A stretch of 64,000 nt of DNA from Microbacterium luteum (GCF_015277875.1 NZ_CP063814.1:1860001-1924000), one strand, 5' to 3'; counted from the stretch's first letter, positions 20,715 through 33,228 are shown. Numbers and translations are program-made. The notes: generated by a model not told the origin, from the letters alone.

Positions 20715-21976
20715 GTCTGCGCGACGCCCACGGACCCTTCTTCGGTGACTTCGGGGGTCGTTACATGCCCGAGTCGCTGATCGCTGCGATCGATGAGCTC
20801 ACGGCCGCCTACGAGGCGGCCATGGCCGACGAGGGCTTCGTCGGCGAGTTCCACCGCCTGCTGCACACCTACGCCGGTCGGCCGTCGGTCCTCACCGAGG
20901 TGCCCCGATTCGCCGCCCACGCCGGCGGAGCGCGAATCTTCCTCAAGCGCGAGGACCTGAACCACACCGGTTCGCACAAGATCAACAACGTCCTCGGGCA
21001 GGCCCTGCTCACGCAGCGCCTGGGCAAGACGCGCGTGATCGCGGAGACCGGTGCCGGCCAGCACGGGGTGGCGACGGCGACGGCCGCGGCGCTGTTCGGC
21101 TTCGACTGCACGATCTACATGGGTGAGGTCGACACGGAGCGCCAGGCGCTCAACGTGGCGCGTATGCGACTCCTCGGCGCGGAGGTGATTCCGGTCACGA
21201 CCGGATCGCGCACCCTCAAGGACGCGATCAACGACGCCTACCGCGACTGGGTGGCGTCGGTCGAGACGACCAACTACATCTTCGGGACCGCGGCGGGCCC
21301 GCACCCCTTCCCCGCAATGGTCCGCGACTTCCAGAAGGTCATCGGCGACGAGGCCCGAGCCCAGCTGCTCGAGGAGACCGGCCGGCTCCCGGACGCGGTT
21401 CTGGCCTGCGTCGGCGGCGGCTCGAATGCGATCGGCATGTTCGACGCCTTCCTCGACGACCCGGACGTGATGCTCTATGGCGTCGAGGCGGCCGGCGACG
21501 GGGTCGACACACCGCGACACGCGGCATCGATCGGGCGCGGCCGACCTGGCGTCCTCCACGGCGCGAAGACCTTCGTGCTGCAGGACGAGGACGGCCAGAC
21601 GATCGAGTCCCACTCCATCTCGGCCGGCCTCGACTATCCCGGGGTGGGACCGGAGCACGCGTGGCTGTCCGACATCGGTCGCGCCGCGTACATCCCTGCG
21701 ACGGACGACGAGGCCATGCAGGCCCTCCGGCTGCTCTCGCGCACCGAAGGGATCATCCCCGCGATCGAGTCCGCACACGCTCTGGCCGGCGCGCTGCGCA
21801 TCGGTCGCGAGCTGGGTCCCGACGCCATCCTCGCGGTCAATCTCTCCGGTCGCGGCGACAAGGACATGGACACCGCCGCCCGCTACTTCGACCTGTACGA
21901 CGCCGGGGTCGACGCCGCTGCCGCTGCGTCCGCGCCGACGGCGGATGCCGCCAAGGGCGAGGGGGAGAAGCTGTGA
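20711..21976 (+). CDS. trpB: Tryptophan synthase beta chain
   Basis: Joins indole and serine using PLP. 421 residues from the GTG in the trpC overlap. The PLP lysine is Lys90 in [19 protein letters not shown] and the phosphate-binding GGGSNAIG loop are clear. It has a ~20-residue Ala-rich C-terminal tail beyond the usual end. It forms the alpha2beta2 complex with TrpA, whose gene overlaps it by 4 nt. Confidence 0.97.
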   Translation: MSLRDAHGPFFGDFGGRYMPESLIAAIDELTAAYEAAMADEGFVGEFHRLLHTYAGRPSVLTEVPRFAAHAGGARIFLKREDLNHTGSHKINNVLGQALLTQRLGKTRVIAETGAGQHGVATATAAALFGFDCTIYMGEVDTERQALNVARMRLLGAEVIPVTTGSRTLKDAINDAYRDWVASVETTNYIFGTAAGPHPFPAMVRDFQKVIGDEARAQLLEETGRLPDAVLACVGGGSNAIGMFDAFLDDPDVMLYGVEAAGDGVDTPRHAASIGRGRPGVLHGAKTFVLQDEDGQTIESHSISAGLDYPGVGPEHAWLSDIGRAAYIPATDDEAMQALRLLSRTEGIIPAIESAHALAGALRIGRELGPDAILAVNLSGRGDKDMDTAARYFDLYDAGVDAAAAASAPTADAAKGEGEKL

Positions 21977-22773
21977 CCTCGCGCGTCGCAGCCGCGGTGA
22001 ACGCCGCGGCGGAGCAGGGACGCGGGGCCTTCGTCGGCTACCTTCCCCTCGGTTTCCCCGATCTCCAGACGAGCATCGACGCCGCCGTGGCCCTGGCCGA
22101 GAACGGCGCGGACATCCTGGAGCTCGGGCCGCCCTACTCCGACCCCGTCATGGACGGAACCGTCATCCAGGAGGCCACGCAAGCGGCGCTGGCCGGGGGG
22201 TTCCGGCTTCGCGACACCTTCACGGCCATTCGCGAGATCACCCGACGAGTGGATGTGCCGGTACTCGTGATGACCTACTGGAACCCGGTCGTCCAGTACG
22301 GTGTGGACCGCTACGCGGACGACCTGCTCGCCGCCGGCGGAGCGGGCCTGATCACGCCCGACATCACCCCCGAAGCCGGCCAGGAGTGGATCGACGCGAG
22401 CCGGCGCACCGGCCTCGACCGCATCTTCCTGGCGGCGCCGACGTCCTCGGACGAGCGGCTCCGGCTCATCGTGGAGAACTCCACCGGCTTCGTCTACACG
22501 GTCTCGACCATGGGGATCACGGGCGAGCGTGCCGAGCTCGACGCCGCAGCGCGCATCCTCGTCGGCAGGCTCCGGGCTCAGGGTGCCCGGCACGCGTGCG
22601 TCGGCATCGGCATCTCCAGCGCCGACCAGGTCGCCGGCGTTCTCGGGTACGCGGACGGGGCCATCGTCGGCACCGCACTCGTGCGTGCGCTGCGCGACGG
22701 CGGCCTCGAGGGCCTCGCGCGCACCACGCGTGCCCTCGTCGCCGGCACGCGCCCGAGCACCGGGTCGAACTAG
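21973..22773 (+). CDS. trpA: Tryptophan synthase alpha chain
   Basis: Cleaves indole-3-glycerol phosphate to indole. 266 residues, TIM barrel. Catalytic Glu50 and Asp61 lie in [13 protein letters not shown] (variant of the usual ELGIPFSDPxADG). [10 protein letters not shown] is conserved. GTG start overlapping trpB. The stop codon TAG is the first half of a TAGACT box likely used by lgt. Confidence 0.95.
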   Translation: MTSRVAAAVNAAAEQGRGAFVGYLPLGFPDLQTSIDAAVALAENGADILELGPPYSDPVMDGTVIQEATQAALAGGFRLRDTFTAIREITRRVDVPVLVMTYWNPVVQYGVDRYADDLLAAGGAGLITPDITPEAGQEWIDASRRTGLDRIFLAAPTSSDERLRLIVENSTGFVYTVSTMGITGERAELDAAARILVGRLRAQGARHACVGIGISSADQVAGVLGYADGAIVGTALVRALRDGGLEGLARTTRALVAGTRPSTGSN

Positions 22774-22776
22774 ACT
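22771..22776 (+). promoter_or_regulatory. Putative -10 box of lgt, overlapping the trpA stop
   Basis: TAGACT whose TAG is the trpA stop codon. The expected leader to the lgt ATG is ~50 nt with GAGAAGGA as ribosome site. Confidence 0.5.
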
Positions 22777-22833
22777 CAGACACCTCGGGCCGTCTCACGA
22801 CGCCACACCTCTCGAGAAGGACGATCCGCCCCT

Positions 22834-23802
22834 ATGATGAACGCCGCCCTCAGCGTGGTCGCCAGCATCCCCAGCCCGACCGTCAGCTACATCGACCTCG
22901 GACCGCTGCGCATCCACTTCTACGCGCTGTGCATCATCGCCGGCATCGTCATCGCCGTGCTGATGACCAATCATCGGCTGACCAGGCGCGGTGCCGAGCC
23001 CTGGGTCGTCATCGACATCGCCCTCATCGCGGTGCCGCTCGCCATCATCGCCGCGCGCATCTACCACGTCGCCACGCACCCCGGATTCTACTTCGGGGAG
23101 GGGGCGGACTTCTGGGCCGTCTTCCGCATCTGGGAGGGCGGTATCGCGATCTACGGCGCGCTCATCGGCGGTGCGGTCGGGGCGTGGCTGGGATGCCGCT
23201 GGACCGGCATCCGATTCTGGAGCTTCGCCGACGCACTCGCTCCGGGTCTGCTGCTCGCGCAAGCCATCGGACGCTTCGGCAACTGGTTCAACCAGGAGCT
23301 GTTCGGTCTGCCCACCGATCTGCCGTGGGGGCTGGAGATCGACCCGGAGAATTCGGCCTTCCCCCCGGGTCTGGCAGCCGACACCCTCTTCCACCCCACG
23401 TTCCTCTACGAAGTGCTCTGGAACGGGCTCGGCGTGCTGTTCCTGCTGTGGGTCGGACGCCGTTTCGGGCTGCAGTGGGGTCGCCTGTTCGCGCTCTACC
23501 TGATCTGGTACAGCGCCGGCCGCATCGTGTGGGAGTCGATCCGCATCGATCCGAGCGAGATCTATCTCGGCCTGCGCACCAACGTGTGGGCCGCCATCGC
23601 CGGTGTGCTCCTCGGCCTCGTCATCTTCTTCGTGCAGAAGCGCCGCCACCCCGGCCGGGAACGTTCTCCCTACGTGCCGGGACGCGAGTGGTCGCCCCCC
23701 GGCGCTGTACAATCGGCCGAAGACTTCGTCGACACCAGCGCACCCCCGTCAGCCGGAGTCGATGACCACAAAGACGCCACAAGCGCACTCCCCACGAAAT
23801 AA
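22834..23802 (+). CDS. lgt: Prolipoprotein diacylglyceryl transferase
   Basis: Transfers diacylglycerol to the lipobox cysteine of prelipoproteins; integral inner-membrane enzyme. 322 residues with about seven transmembrane segments. The signature [13 protein letters not shown] is at 147-159 and the conserved H-x-P-TFLYE stretch at ~188-196. A polar ~50-residue cytosolic tail follows the last helix, common in Actinobacteria. trpA-lgt adjacency is typical. Its substrate partner Lnt is encoded in the same window at 51120-52703. Confidence 0.96.
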   Translation: MMNAALSVVASIPSPTVSYIDLGPLRIHFYALCIIAGIVIAVLMTNHRLTRRGAEPWVVIDIALIAVPLAIIAARIYHVATHPGFYFGEGADFWAVFRIWEGGIAIYGALIGGAVGAWLGCRWTGIRFWSFADALAPGLLLAQAIGRFGNWFNQELFGLPTDLPWGLEIDPENSAFPPGLAADTLFHPTFLYEVLWNGLGVLFLLWVGRRFGLQWGRLFALYLIWYSAGRIVWESIRIDPSEIYLGLRTNVWAAIAGVLLGLVIFFVQKRRHPGRERSPYVPGREWSPPGAVQSAEDFVDTSAPPSAGVDDHKDATSALPTK

Positions 23803-23820
23803 GCACGCCGCAACGCGTGC
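23803..23820 (+). terminator. Weak hairpin after lgt
   Basis: 6-bp stem GCACGC/GCGTGC around CGCAAC immediately after the lgt TAA. No U-tract. The rest of the 70-bp gap to gltB shows only a GAGGACGG ribosome site. Confidence 0.35.
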
Positions 23821-23872
23821 ATCCCGGGCCGACGTCGTCCCAACCTTGAGTATCAACGTGAGGACGGTAGAT

Positions 23873-26800
23873 ATGGCATCGAGCCCCCGTCACAGCGCCG
23901 CTACGGCAGGCGTGTCTTCAGCCCTGCCCGGCGGCTTCCCCGCACGTCAGGGCATGTACAACCCCGCGTTCGAGAAGGACGCCTGCGGCCTGGCCATGGT
24001 CGCGACCCTGCGGGGCGAGCCCGGACACGACATCGTGGACCTCGCGCTGACCGCGCTCCGGAACCTCGAGCACCGCGGTGCGATCGGGTCGGACGCCGGC
24101 ACCGGCGACGGTGCCGGGATCCTCACGCAGATGCCCGACGTCTTCTTCCGCGACGTCGTCCCCTTCGCGCTCCCGCCGATGGGCGAGTACGCCGCCGGCC
24201 TGGCCTTCCTTCCCCCGGACGCCGAGACGCGCTCGGGTCAGAAGGCGACGATCGAGAAGATCGCCGACGAGGAGGGTCTGGTCGTGCTCGGCTGGCGCGA
24301 GGTCCCCACGGCGGCGGACAATCTCGGCCGACTCGCCTTCGAGGCGCGCCCGGTGTTCGAGCAGCTCTTCGTCGCCGCACGCGCCACCGACGGCGCGCCC
24401 GTGGCGGGCATCGCGCTGGACCGCCTGACCTACCGCCTGCGCAAGCGCTCCCGCAGCGAGGCCGGTGCGTACTTCGTGTCGCTGTCCTCGCGCACCATCG
24501 GCTACAAGGGCATGGTCACGACCCTCCAGCTCGAACCGTTCTACCCCGATCTGCAGGACGAGCGCTTCGCCACCGAGCTGGCGGTCGTGCACTCGCGGTA
24601 CTCGACCAACACGTTCCCCTCATGGCCTCTCGCGCAGCCGCTCCGGATGCTCGCGCACAACGGTGAGATCAACACGGTCAACGGCAACCGCAACTGGATG
24701 CGCGCCCGGCAGTCGCAGCTCGAGTCCGACCTCATCGGCGACGTGCGTCCGCTGCTGCCCATCTGCACCGACGGCGCGAGCGATTCGGCCTCGTTCGACG
24801 AGGTCCTGGAGCTTCTCACGCTCACCGGTCGCTCGCTCCCGCACGCGATCCTCATGATGGTGCCAGAGGCGTATGAGAAGCAGTCCGACATGGACCCGCA
24901 ACTCCGCGCGTTCTACGACTACCACTCCATCCAGATGGAGCCGTGGGACGGGCCTGCGGCCCTGATCTTCACCGACGGCACGGTCGTCGGCTCCACGCTC
25001 GACCGCAACGGTCTGCGCCCCGGCCGTTGGACGGAGACGACCGACGGACTCGTCGTGATCGGCAGCGAGACGGGCGTGCTCGACTTCGAGCCCGAGCGCA
25101 TCAAGCGTCGCGGCCGCCTCCAGCCCGGTCATATGTTCCTCGTGGACACGGCGCAGGGCCGCATCATCGAGGACGAGGAGATCAAGGCGGAGCTCGCCGG
25201 TCTCCACCCCTGGCAGGAGTGGCTCGACGCCGGACGCGTGCGGCTGTCCGAGCTTCCCGAGCGCGAGCACATCGTGCACCCGATCGCCTCGATCACACGT
25301 CGTCAGCGCACGTTCGGCTACACCGAGGAGGAAGTGCGCATCCTGCTGACCCCGATGGGGCAGAACGGTGCCGAGCCGCTCGGCGCCATGGGCTCGGACA
25401 CGCCGGTCGCCGTGCTCAGCGACCGCCCGCGTCTGCTGTTCGACTACTTCACCCAGCAGTTCGCCCAGGTGACGAACCCGCCGCTCGACTCGATCCGCGA
25501 AGAGGTCGTCACGTCGTTGTCGCTCGGGCTGGGACCGGAGCGGAACCTGCTGTCGTGGGGACCCGACCACACCCACACCGTCACCCTCGACTTCCCGGTG
25601 ATCGACAACGACGAGCTGGCCAAGATCCAGCACATCGACACCGCCATGCCCGGACGCAGCTCCGTCACCATCCGCGGCCTCTACCGGGTCGAGGCGGGGG
25701 AGAAGGGCATGCGCAGGCGCCTCGAGCAGATGTGCGCCGAAGCCGATCGCGCGATCGAGGACGGCGCGGAGTACATCGTGCTGAGCGACCGTGACTCCAA
25801 CAAGGACCTCGCGCCCATCCCGTCCCTGCTGATGCTGGCCGCCGTGCACCACCACCTCATCCGCAAGGAGACGCGCATGAAGGCGGGCCTCGTCGTCGAG
25901 GCGGGAGACGTGCGCGAGGTGCATCACGTCGCGACCCTCATCGGATACGGCGCCTCGGCGGTCAATCCCTATCTGGCGATGGAGACCGTCGAGTACCTCG
26001 TGCGCGCCGGCTACATCACCGGCATCACCCCCGCCAAGGCGGTCGCGAACCTCATCAAGGCCCTCGGCAAGGGCGTGCTGAAGATCATGTCCAAGATGGG
26101 CATCTCGACGGTGTCCTCCTACGCCGGCGCACAGGTGTTCGAGGCCGTCGGCCTCTCGCAGGAGTTCGTCGACAAGTACTTCACCGGCACCGAGACCAAG
26201 CTCGGGGGCGTCGGACTCGAGGTCATCGCGACCGAGAACTCGTCGCGACACGAGTACGCCTATCCCGAGGACGGAGCGGTGCGCGCCCACGAGCGGCTGT
26301 GGACGGGCGGTGAGTACCAGTGGCGCCGAGACGGCTCCCCTCACCTGTTCAACCCCGACACCGTGTTCCGGCTGCAGCACGCGACCCGGACCGGTCGATA
26401 CGACATCTTCCGCGAGTACACGAAGCTCGTCGACGACCAGGCCGCCGAGCTGAAGACGCTGCGAGGCCTCTTCCGGCTGCGCACGGACGAGCGCACGCCC
26501 GTTCCGATCGATGAGGTCGAGCCGGTCTCGTCGATCGTCAAGCGCTTCCAGACCGGCGCGATGAGCTACGGCTCGATTTCGAAGGAAGCGCACGAGACGC
26601 TGGCGATCGCGATGAACCGCATCGGCGGCAAGTCCAACACCGGCGAGGGCGGCGAAGACGTCGACCGTCTCATGGACCCGGAACGGCGCAGTTCGATCAA
26701 GCAGGTGGCATCGGGTCGCTTCGGGGTCACGAGCCTCTACCTCACGGAGTCCGACGACATCCAGATCAAGCTCGCGCAGGGTGCGAAGCCCGGTGAGGGC

Positions 26801-28463
26801 GGCCAGCTGCCGCCCACGAAGGTGTATCCGTGGGTGGCTCGCACGCGTCACGCGACCGCCGGGGTGGGGCTGATCTCGCCTCCGCCGCACCACGACATCT
26901 ACTCCATCGAGGACCTCAAGCAGCTCATCTTCGACCTCAAGCGCGCCAACCCGAAGGCGCGCATCCACGTCAAGCTCGTGAGCCAGTCGGGAATCGGCGC
27001 GGTGGCGGCGGGTACGGCGAAGGCACTCGCGGACGTGATCCTCGTATCGGGTCATGACGGCGGGACCGGAGCGAGCCCGATGAACTCGCTCAAGCACGCC
27101 GGCACGCCGTGGGAGCTGGGGCTCGCCGAGACGCAGCAGACGCTCATGCTCAACAACATGCGCGACCGCGTCGTGGTGCAGGTCGACGGGCAGATCAAGA
27201 CCGGTCGCGACGTCATCATCGGCGCGCTGCTGGGCGCCGAGGAGTTCGGCTTCGCCACAGCACCGCTGGTGGTCTCGGGCTGCATCATGATGCGCGTGTG
27301 CCACCTGGACACGTGCCCGGTGGGAGTGGCGACGCAGAACCCGGTGCTCCGCTCGCGGTTCACCGGCAAGCCCGAGTTCGTCGTCAACTTCATGGAGTTC
27401 ATCGCGCAGGAGGTGCGTGAATACCTCGCGGCCCTCGGCTTCCGCACGCTGGATGAGGCGATTGGCCACAACGAGCTGCTCGACATCGACCGCGCGATCC
27501 AGCACTGGAAGGCGAGCGGCATGGATCTCGCTCCCGTCCTCGAGGGCCCGGCGTTCGCCGACGACCTCGCACGGCGTCAGACGCGCAGCCAGGATCATGA
27601 GCTCGACGACCACTTCGACGTGCAGCTCATCGAGCGCGCTCGCGAGGTCATCGAGGGCGGGGGAGAAATCTCGATCGACCTCCCGGTGCGCAACACGGCG
27701 CGCGCGGTGGGGACGCTGCTCGGTCATCACGTGACCGTCGCCCACGGCGAAAACGGCCTGACGAGCGGGTCGATCCAGGTCAATCTCACCGGCTCCGCCG
27801 GTCAGTCCTTCGGTGCGTTCCTGCCCGCCGGGATCACGCTGCGCCTGGAGGGCGACTCGAACGACTACGTCGGCAAGGGCCTGTCGGGCGGCAAGGTGGT
27901 CGTGCGTCCGCCTCGCGCCGCGACCTTCGACCCGTCGCAGAACGTCATCGCCGGCAACGTCATCGGCTACGGCGCCACCCGCGGATCGCTGTTCCTCGGG
28001 GGTGTCGTCGGGGAGAGGTTCCTCGTGCGAAACTCCGGTGCGTCCGCGGTCGTGGAAGGCGTGGGCGACCACGCCCTCGAGTACATGACCGGCGGGCTGG
28101 CGGTGATCCTCGGCACCACGGGACGCAACCTCGGCGCCGGAATGTCAGGCGGCACCGCCTACGTCTACCGGCTGGATGAGTCGCAGGTGAACCGCGACGC
28201 GCTGGCGACCGGTGAGCTGCAACTGGGCGAACTCGGCTCAGGTGATGCCGAGATCCTGCGCGACCTGCTCGAGCAGCACGTCGCCGAGACCGGATCCGCG
28301 CTCGCGAAGGCGATGCTCGACGACTTCGACAACGAAATCTCCCACTTCGTCCGGGTGCTGCCGCGCGACTACGCCGCGGTGCTGCAGACCCGACAGGACG
28401 CCGTCGACCAGGGGCTCGACCCCGACGGTGACATCGTGTGGAGCCGCATTCTGGAGGTGACAG

Positions 28464-28471
<8 letters not shown>
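23873..28471 (+). CDS. gltB: Glutamate synthase large subunit
   Basis: 1532 residues. Makes two glutamates from glutamine and 2-oxoglutarate with GltD. Layout: 37-residue propeptide, then Cys38 (DACGLAMVA) as the N-terminal amidotransferase nucleophile; central domain; FMN/2-oxoglutarate synthase domain with the Fe-S cysteines in [16 protein letters not shown]; and the C-terminal GXGXG beta-helix. Start chosen at ATG 23873 after GAGGACGG because it gives a normal-length propeptide; the frame is open far upstream into lgt. It overlaps gltD by 8 nt. Confidence 0.96.
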
Positions 28472-29930
<1,459 letters not shown>

Positions 29931-29933
29931 TCT

Positions 29934-29955
29934 GGTCACGGCCATCAGGCCGACC
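29934..29955 (+). terminator. Small hairpin between gltD and pyk
   Basis: GGTC/GACC outer and GGCC/GGCC inner pairs with a 2-nt bulge around ATCA. Weak; could end part of the gltBD transcript or lie in the pyk leader. Confidence 0.35.
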
Positions 29956-29984
29956 TCACCCCCAGCACCCGGAGAAGACATCGG

Positions 29985-31433
29985 ATGAGACGTGCCAAGA
30001 TCGTCGCCACGCTGGGTCCCGCCACATCGTCGTATGAGATGGTCCGCGCGATCATCGACGCCGGTGTGGACGTGGCCCGCCTGAACCTGAGCCACGGCGA
30101 CTACTCGGTCCACGACAACAACTTCGCCAACGTCCGCAAGGCGGCCGACGACGCAGGGCGCGCGGTCGCCGTGCTCGTCGACCTCCAGGGACCCAAGATC
30201 CGCCTCGGCCGCTTCGCCGACGGACCCCACGAGCTCGCCGAGGGCGACATCTTCAAGATCACCGTCGACGACATCCCCGGCACCAAGGAGATCGTCTCGA
30301 CGACCTTCAAGGGTCTGCCGCAGGACGTCAAGGCGGGCGACTTCCTCCTGATCGACGACGGCAAGGTTCGCGTCAAGGTCCTCGAGACCGACGGCACGAC
30401 CGTGACCACCGAAGTGATCGTCGGCGGCCCGGTCTCGAACAACAAGGGCATCAACCTTCCCGGCGTCGCCGTGAACGTTCCCGCCCTGTCCGAGAAGGAC
30501 GAGGACGACCTCCGTTGGGCGCTGCGCACCGGAGCGGACCTGATCGCCCTCTCCTTCGTCCGCTCCGCGAAGGACGTGCGCCGCGTGCACGTGATCATGT
30601 CGGAGGAGGGGCGCCACATCCCGATCATCGCGAAGATCGAGAAGCCCCAGGCGGTGGACAACCTCGAGGAGATCATCGACGCATTCGACGGCATCATGGT
30701 CGCCCGTGGCGACCTGGGCGTCGAACTGCCGCTGGAGGCGGTTCCGATCGTGCAGAAGCGCGCCGTGGAGCTGTGCCGCCGCATGGCGAAGCCCGTCATT
30801 GTGGCGACGCAGATGCTCGAGTCGATGATCAACAGCCCGGTTCCGACCCGCGCTGAGACGAGCGACGTCGCCAACGCGGTGCTCGACGGCGCCGACGCGG
30901 TCATGCTCTCGGGCGAGACCAGCGTGGGTGACTATCCGGTCGTCGTGGTGGAGACGATGGCCCGCATCGTCGACTCGACGGAGGTGCACGGACTCGACCG
31001 CATCGCGAAGATGACGGCCAAGCCGCGCACGCAGGGCGGCGCGATCACGCTCGCCGCGATCGAGGTCGCTGAGTTCGTCGAGGCGAAGTACCTCTGCATC
31101 TTCACCGAGTCCGGCGACACGGCTCGCCGCCTGTCGCGCCTTCGCCCGGGGATCCCCATGCTCGCGTTCACACCGGAACCGGCGATCCGCCGGCGCATGG
31201 CGGTCACGTGGGGCATCCAGTCCAGCCTCGTCGAGCACGTTCCCCACACCGACCGGATGTTCATCCAGGTCGACGACTACCTGCTGTCCAACGACCTGGC
31301 CAAGGTCGGCGACAAGGTCGTCGTGATCTCCGGTTCGCCTCCCGGGATCACCGGTTCGACCAACGACATCCGCATCCACAAGGTGGGCGACGCGGTGCAC
31401 GGCGCCGCGCCGATCTATCAGTCGCGCGAATAG
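29985..31433 (+). CDS. pyk: Pyruvate kinase
   Basis: Last step of glycolysis: PEP + ADP to pyruvate + ATP. 482 residues. MRRAKIVATLGPATSS start, substrate loop ARLNLSHG, the active-site lysine region IAKIEKPQAVDN and MVARGDLGVELP are intact; a C-terminal allosteric domain is present. Shine-Dalgarno GGAGAAG precedes the ATG. A long perfect hairpin follows the gene. Confidence 0.97.
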   Translation: MRRAKIVATLGPATSSYEMVRAIIDAGVDVARLNLSHGDYSVHDNNFANVRKAADDAGRAVAVLVDLQGPKIRLGRFADGPHELAEGDIFKITVDDIPGTKEIVSTTFKGLPQDVKAGDFLLIDDGKVRVKVLETDGTTVTTEVIVGGPVSNNKGINLPGVAVNVPALSEKDEDDLRWALRTGADLIALSFVRSAKDVRRVHVIMSEEGRHIPIIAKIEKPQAVDNLEEIIDAFDGIMVARGDLGVELPLEAVPIVQKRAVELCRRMAKPVIVATQMLESMINSPVPTRAETSDVANAVLDGADAVMLSGETSVGDYPVVVVETMARIVDSTEVHGLDRIAKMTAKPRTQGGAITLAAIEVAEFVEAKYLCIFTESGDTARRLSRLRPGIPMLAFTPEPAIRRRMAVTWGIQSSLVEHVPHTDRMFIQVDDYLLSNDLAKVGDKVVVISGSPPGITGSTNDIRIHKVGDAVHGAAPIYQSRE

Positions 31434-31446
31434 TCATCGCTCGGAC

Positions 31447-31482
31447 CGGAACGGTCGCGCTATCCTGAGCGCGACCGTTCCG
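31447..31482 (+). terminator. 15-bp perfect hairpin after pyk with a -10 box in its loop
   Basis: Stem 31447-31461 pairs perfectly with 31468-31482 around loop ATCCTG. No U-tract follows. TATCCT at 31461-31466, spanning the stem end and loop, fits a -10 box for the next gene, so the same bases may end pyk and start the downstream transcript. Confidence 0.7.
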
Positions 31483-31502
31483 TCGTCCGTGAGGAGATCA
31501 TC

Positions 31503-31886
31503 ATGATCTGGGACATCTTCTGGTTCATGCTGATGGCGTTCTACGTCATCGCGTACATCTTCGTGGTGGCCCTCGTGATCGTGGATCTGTTCCGCGACCG
31601 ACAGCTCGCCGGCGGGTGGAAGGCGCTCTGGGTCGTCTTCCTGGTCTTCGTTCCGATGCTGACCGCCCTGGTCTACGTGATAGCTCGGGGACGCGGCATG
31701 GCCGAGCGGTCTGCGCGGCGGGAGCGCCCGGGTGCTCCCGAGGCCGATGACTACCGCCCTGCCGCCTCGTCCGATCCTTCCGGCGACATCGCCAAGGCCA
31801 AGGAGCTCCTCGATGCCGGGGTGATCACGCGGGGCGAGTTCGACGCTCTGAAGAGCAAGGCGCTCGGCAACCAGTACTTCGGCTGA
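31503..31886 (+). CDS. Small membrane protein with PLDc_N-like and SHOCT domains
   Basis: 127 residues: two transmembrane segments (~5-27 and 39-60, with WxxFxxxVPxL-type residues of PLDc_N), a polar linker, and a C-terminal SHOCT motif (DIAKAKELLDAGVITRGEFD, residues ~98-117). SHOCT segments are short oligomerisation or binding motifs; function unknown. GTGAGGAG is 8 nt before the ATG. Monocistronic between the pyk hairpin and the GNAT gene. Confidence 0.85.
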   Translation: MIWDIFWFMLMAFYVIAYIFVVALVIVDLFRDRQLAGGWKALWVVFLVFVPMLTALVYVIARGRGMAERSARRERPGAPEADDYRPAASSDPSGDIAKAKELLDAGVITRGEFDALKSKALGNQYFG

Positions 31887-31914
31887 GCGACGCTGTCGCC
31901 CCGCCATGGCGTGA

Positions 31915-31920
31915 CAGGGT
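31915..31920 (+). promoter_or_regulatory. Possible -10 box of leaderless GNAT gene
   Basis: CAGGGT followed by 6 nt and the ATG. Weaker match than the other leaderless promoters here. Confidence 0.35.
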
Positions 31921-31926
31921 GGTGGG

Positions 31927-32469
31927 ATGCAGCTTCTTCGCAAGGGATGGTCCGCCGGGAGAGTGCGTGCCCGAACGGTCGAGATCGCTCATGACCTCGA
32001 CGCCGTCGGCTATGTCGTGCGGGGTTCGAAACCGGATGACGCCGCCGGGGTGACCGACCTCGTGCGTGGGCATCTGGGCGGGGCGCGTTCTTTCGAGTAC
32101 GCGCGTTCCGATGGCGCGGTGATCGTGACCGCCGAGGGTGGGGAGATCGCCGGGGTCGCCGTCGTGCGTGCTTCCCTGTCGCCGCAGCAGAACGTGGTCG
32201 TGCACGTGCGCGCCCTCGTCACGGCACCGGAGCATCGTGGACGAGGAATCGCGTCCCTCGCGCTGGCCGTGATCCCTCAGGTGCTCGGCGCTGACCTGTC
32301 GCCCGACGTGATCTTCGGCGCCGCGGCGAGTGAGCACGCCGTCTTCTTCCAGCGCAACGGGTTCGATGTGCTGCAGCCGGGGGAGCGGCTCGACCTCGGT
32401 GCCCACACCGACGTTCTCGTGGACGCCGCAGCGGCGCCGCTGGACACCTGGTTCGTCAGAGCGCCGTGA
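31927..32469 (+). CDS. GNAT family N-acetyltransferase
   Basis: 180 residues. The acetyl-CoA pyrophosphate loop is in VTAPEHRGRGIASLAL (residues ~101-116), and AASEHAVFFQRNGFDV is the usual alpha4/beta7 region. Substrate cannot be told. An N-terminal ~25-residue segment (MQLLRKGWSAGRVRARTVEI) precedes the fold. It stands alone, convergent with tRNA-Leu 8 bp downstream. Confidence 0.85.
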   Translation: MQLLRKGWSAGRVRARTVEIAHDLDAVGYVVRGSKPDDAAGVTDLVRGHLGGARSFEYARSDGAVIVTAEGGEIAGVAVVRASLSPQQNVVVHVRALVTAPEHRGRGIASLALAVIPQVLGADLSPDVIFGAAASEHAVFFQRNGFDVLQPGERLDLGAHTDVLVDAAAAPLDTWFVRAP

Positions 32470-32477
32470 CGAGGGTG

Positions 32478-32560
32478 TGCCGGTGGTGGGAGTCGAACCC
32501 ACACGCCCTTTCGGGCAACCGAGTTTGAGTCGGTCGCGTCTGCCATTCCGCCACACCGGC
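32478..32560 (-). tRNA. tRNA-Leu (anticodon CAA)
   Basis: 83 nt. Acceptor stem GCCGGTG/CACCGGC with discriminator A, anticodon stem ACCGA/TCGGT with loop CTCAAAC giving anticodon CAA (reads UUG), a long class II variable arm (GCCC/GGGC), and T arm GTGGG-TTCGACT-CCCAC. CCA is not encoded. Divergent from pdtaR, whose -10 box is only 23 bp away, so their promoters overlap. Confidence 0.96.
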
Positions 32561-32582
32561 CGGTGCGGAGATGACGATACCG

Positions 32583-32588
32583 TAGGAT
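32583..32588 (+). promoter_or_regulatory. -10 box of leaderless pdtaR
   Basis: TAGGAT followed by 6 nt and GTG 32595, implying a leaderless transcript that excludes the ATG at 32592. Confidence 0.6.
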
Positions 32589-32594
32589 TCAATG

Positions 32595-33212
32595 GTGACA
32601 GAGCAAGATCAGTCCGCGTCTGCGGCCAGCGCCCCCCGTCGAGTCGTCGTCGCCGAAGATGAGTCCCTCATCCGCCTCGACATCGTGGAGATCCTGCGCG
32701 ACAACGGATTCGACGTCGTCGGAGAAGCAGGTGACGGCGAGACCGCCGTGCAGCTGGCGACCGAGCTTCGGCCCGACCTCGTTGTGATGGACGTGAAGAT
32801 GCCCCAGCTGGACGGCATCTCCGCCGCCGAGAAGCTGAGCAAGAACAACATCGCGCCCGTGGTGCTCCTGACCGCCTTCAGTCAGAAGGAGCTCGTCGAG
32901 CGAGCCAGCGAGGCCGGTGCGCTCGCCTACGTCGTCAAGCCGTTCACCCCCAACGACCTGCTGCCCGCCATCGAGATCGCCCTTGCGCGCCACGAGCAGA
33001 TCATCACCCTTGAAGCCGAGGTCGCCGACATGGTGGAGCGCTTCGAGACCCGCAAGCTCGTGGACCGCGCCAAGGGCCTGCTCAACGAGAAGATGGGCCT
33101 GTCCGAGCCCGAGGCGTTCCGCTGGATCCAGAAGGCGTCGATGGACCGCCGCCTCACGATGCAGGATGTCGCCAAGGCCATCATCGAGCAGCTGGCGCCC
33201 AAGAAGGACTGA
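32595..33212 (+). CDS. pdtaR: ANTAR-domain response regulator PdtaR
   Basis: 205 residues. N-terminal receiver (RRVVVAEDESLIRLD; phospho-acceptor Asp66 in VVMDVKMP; Lys in YVVKPF) and C-terminal ANTAR RNA-binding domain (~143-198). In mycobacteria it is phosphorylated by PdtaS and acts by antitermination at paired hairpins. No cognate kinase gene is adjacent. GTG 32595 was preferred because a TAGGAT box lies exactly 6 nt before it; ATG 32592 would add one residue. Confidence 0.93.
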   Translation: MTEQDQSASAASAPRRVVVAEDESLIRLDIVEILRDNGFDVVGEAGDGETAVQLATELRPDLVVMDVKMPQLDGISAAEKLSKNNIAPVVLLTAFSQKELVERASEAGALAYVVKPFTPNDLLPAIEIALARHEQIITLEAEVADMVERFETRKLVDRAKGLLNEKMGLSEPEAFRWIQKASMDRRLTMQDVAKAIIEQLAPKKD

Positions 33213-33228
33213 CGCCCCGAGACCCTCG

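Noticed and set aside
23846..23873. TTGAGT/TAGATA promoter before gltB
   Set aside because: The -10 would overlap the ATG itself, leaving no room for a transcript start before the gene.
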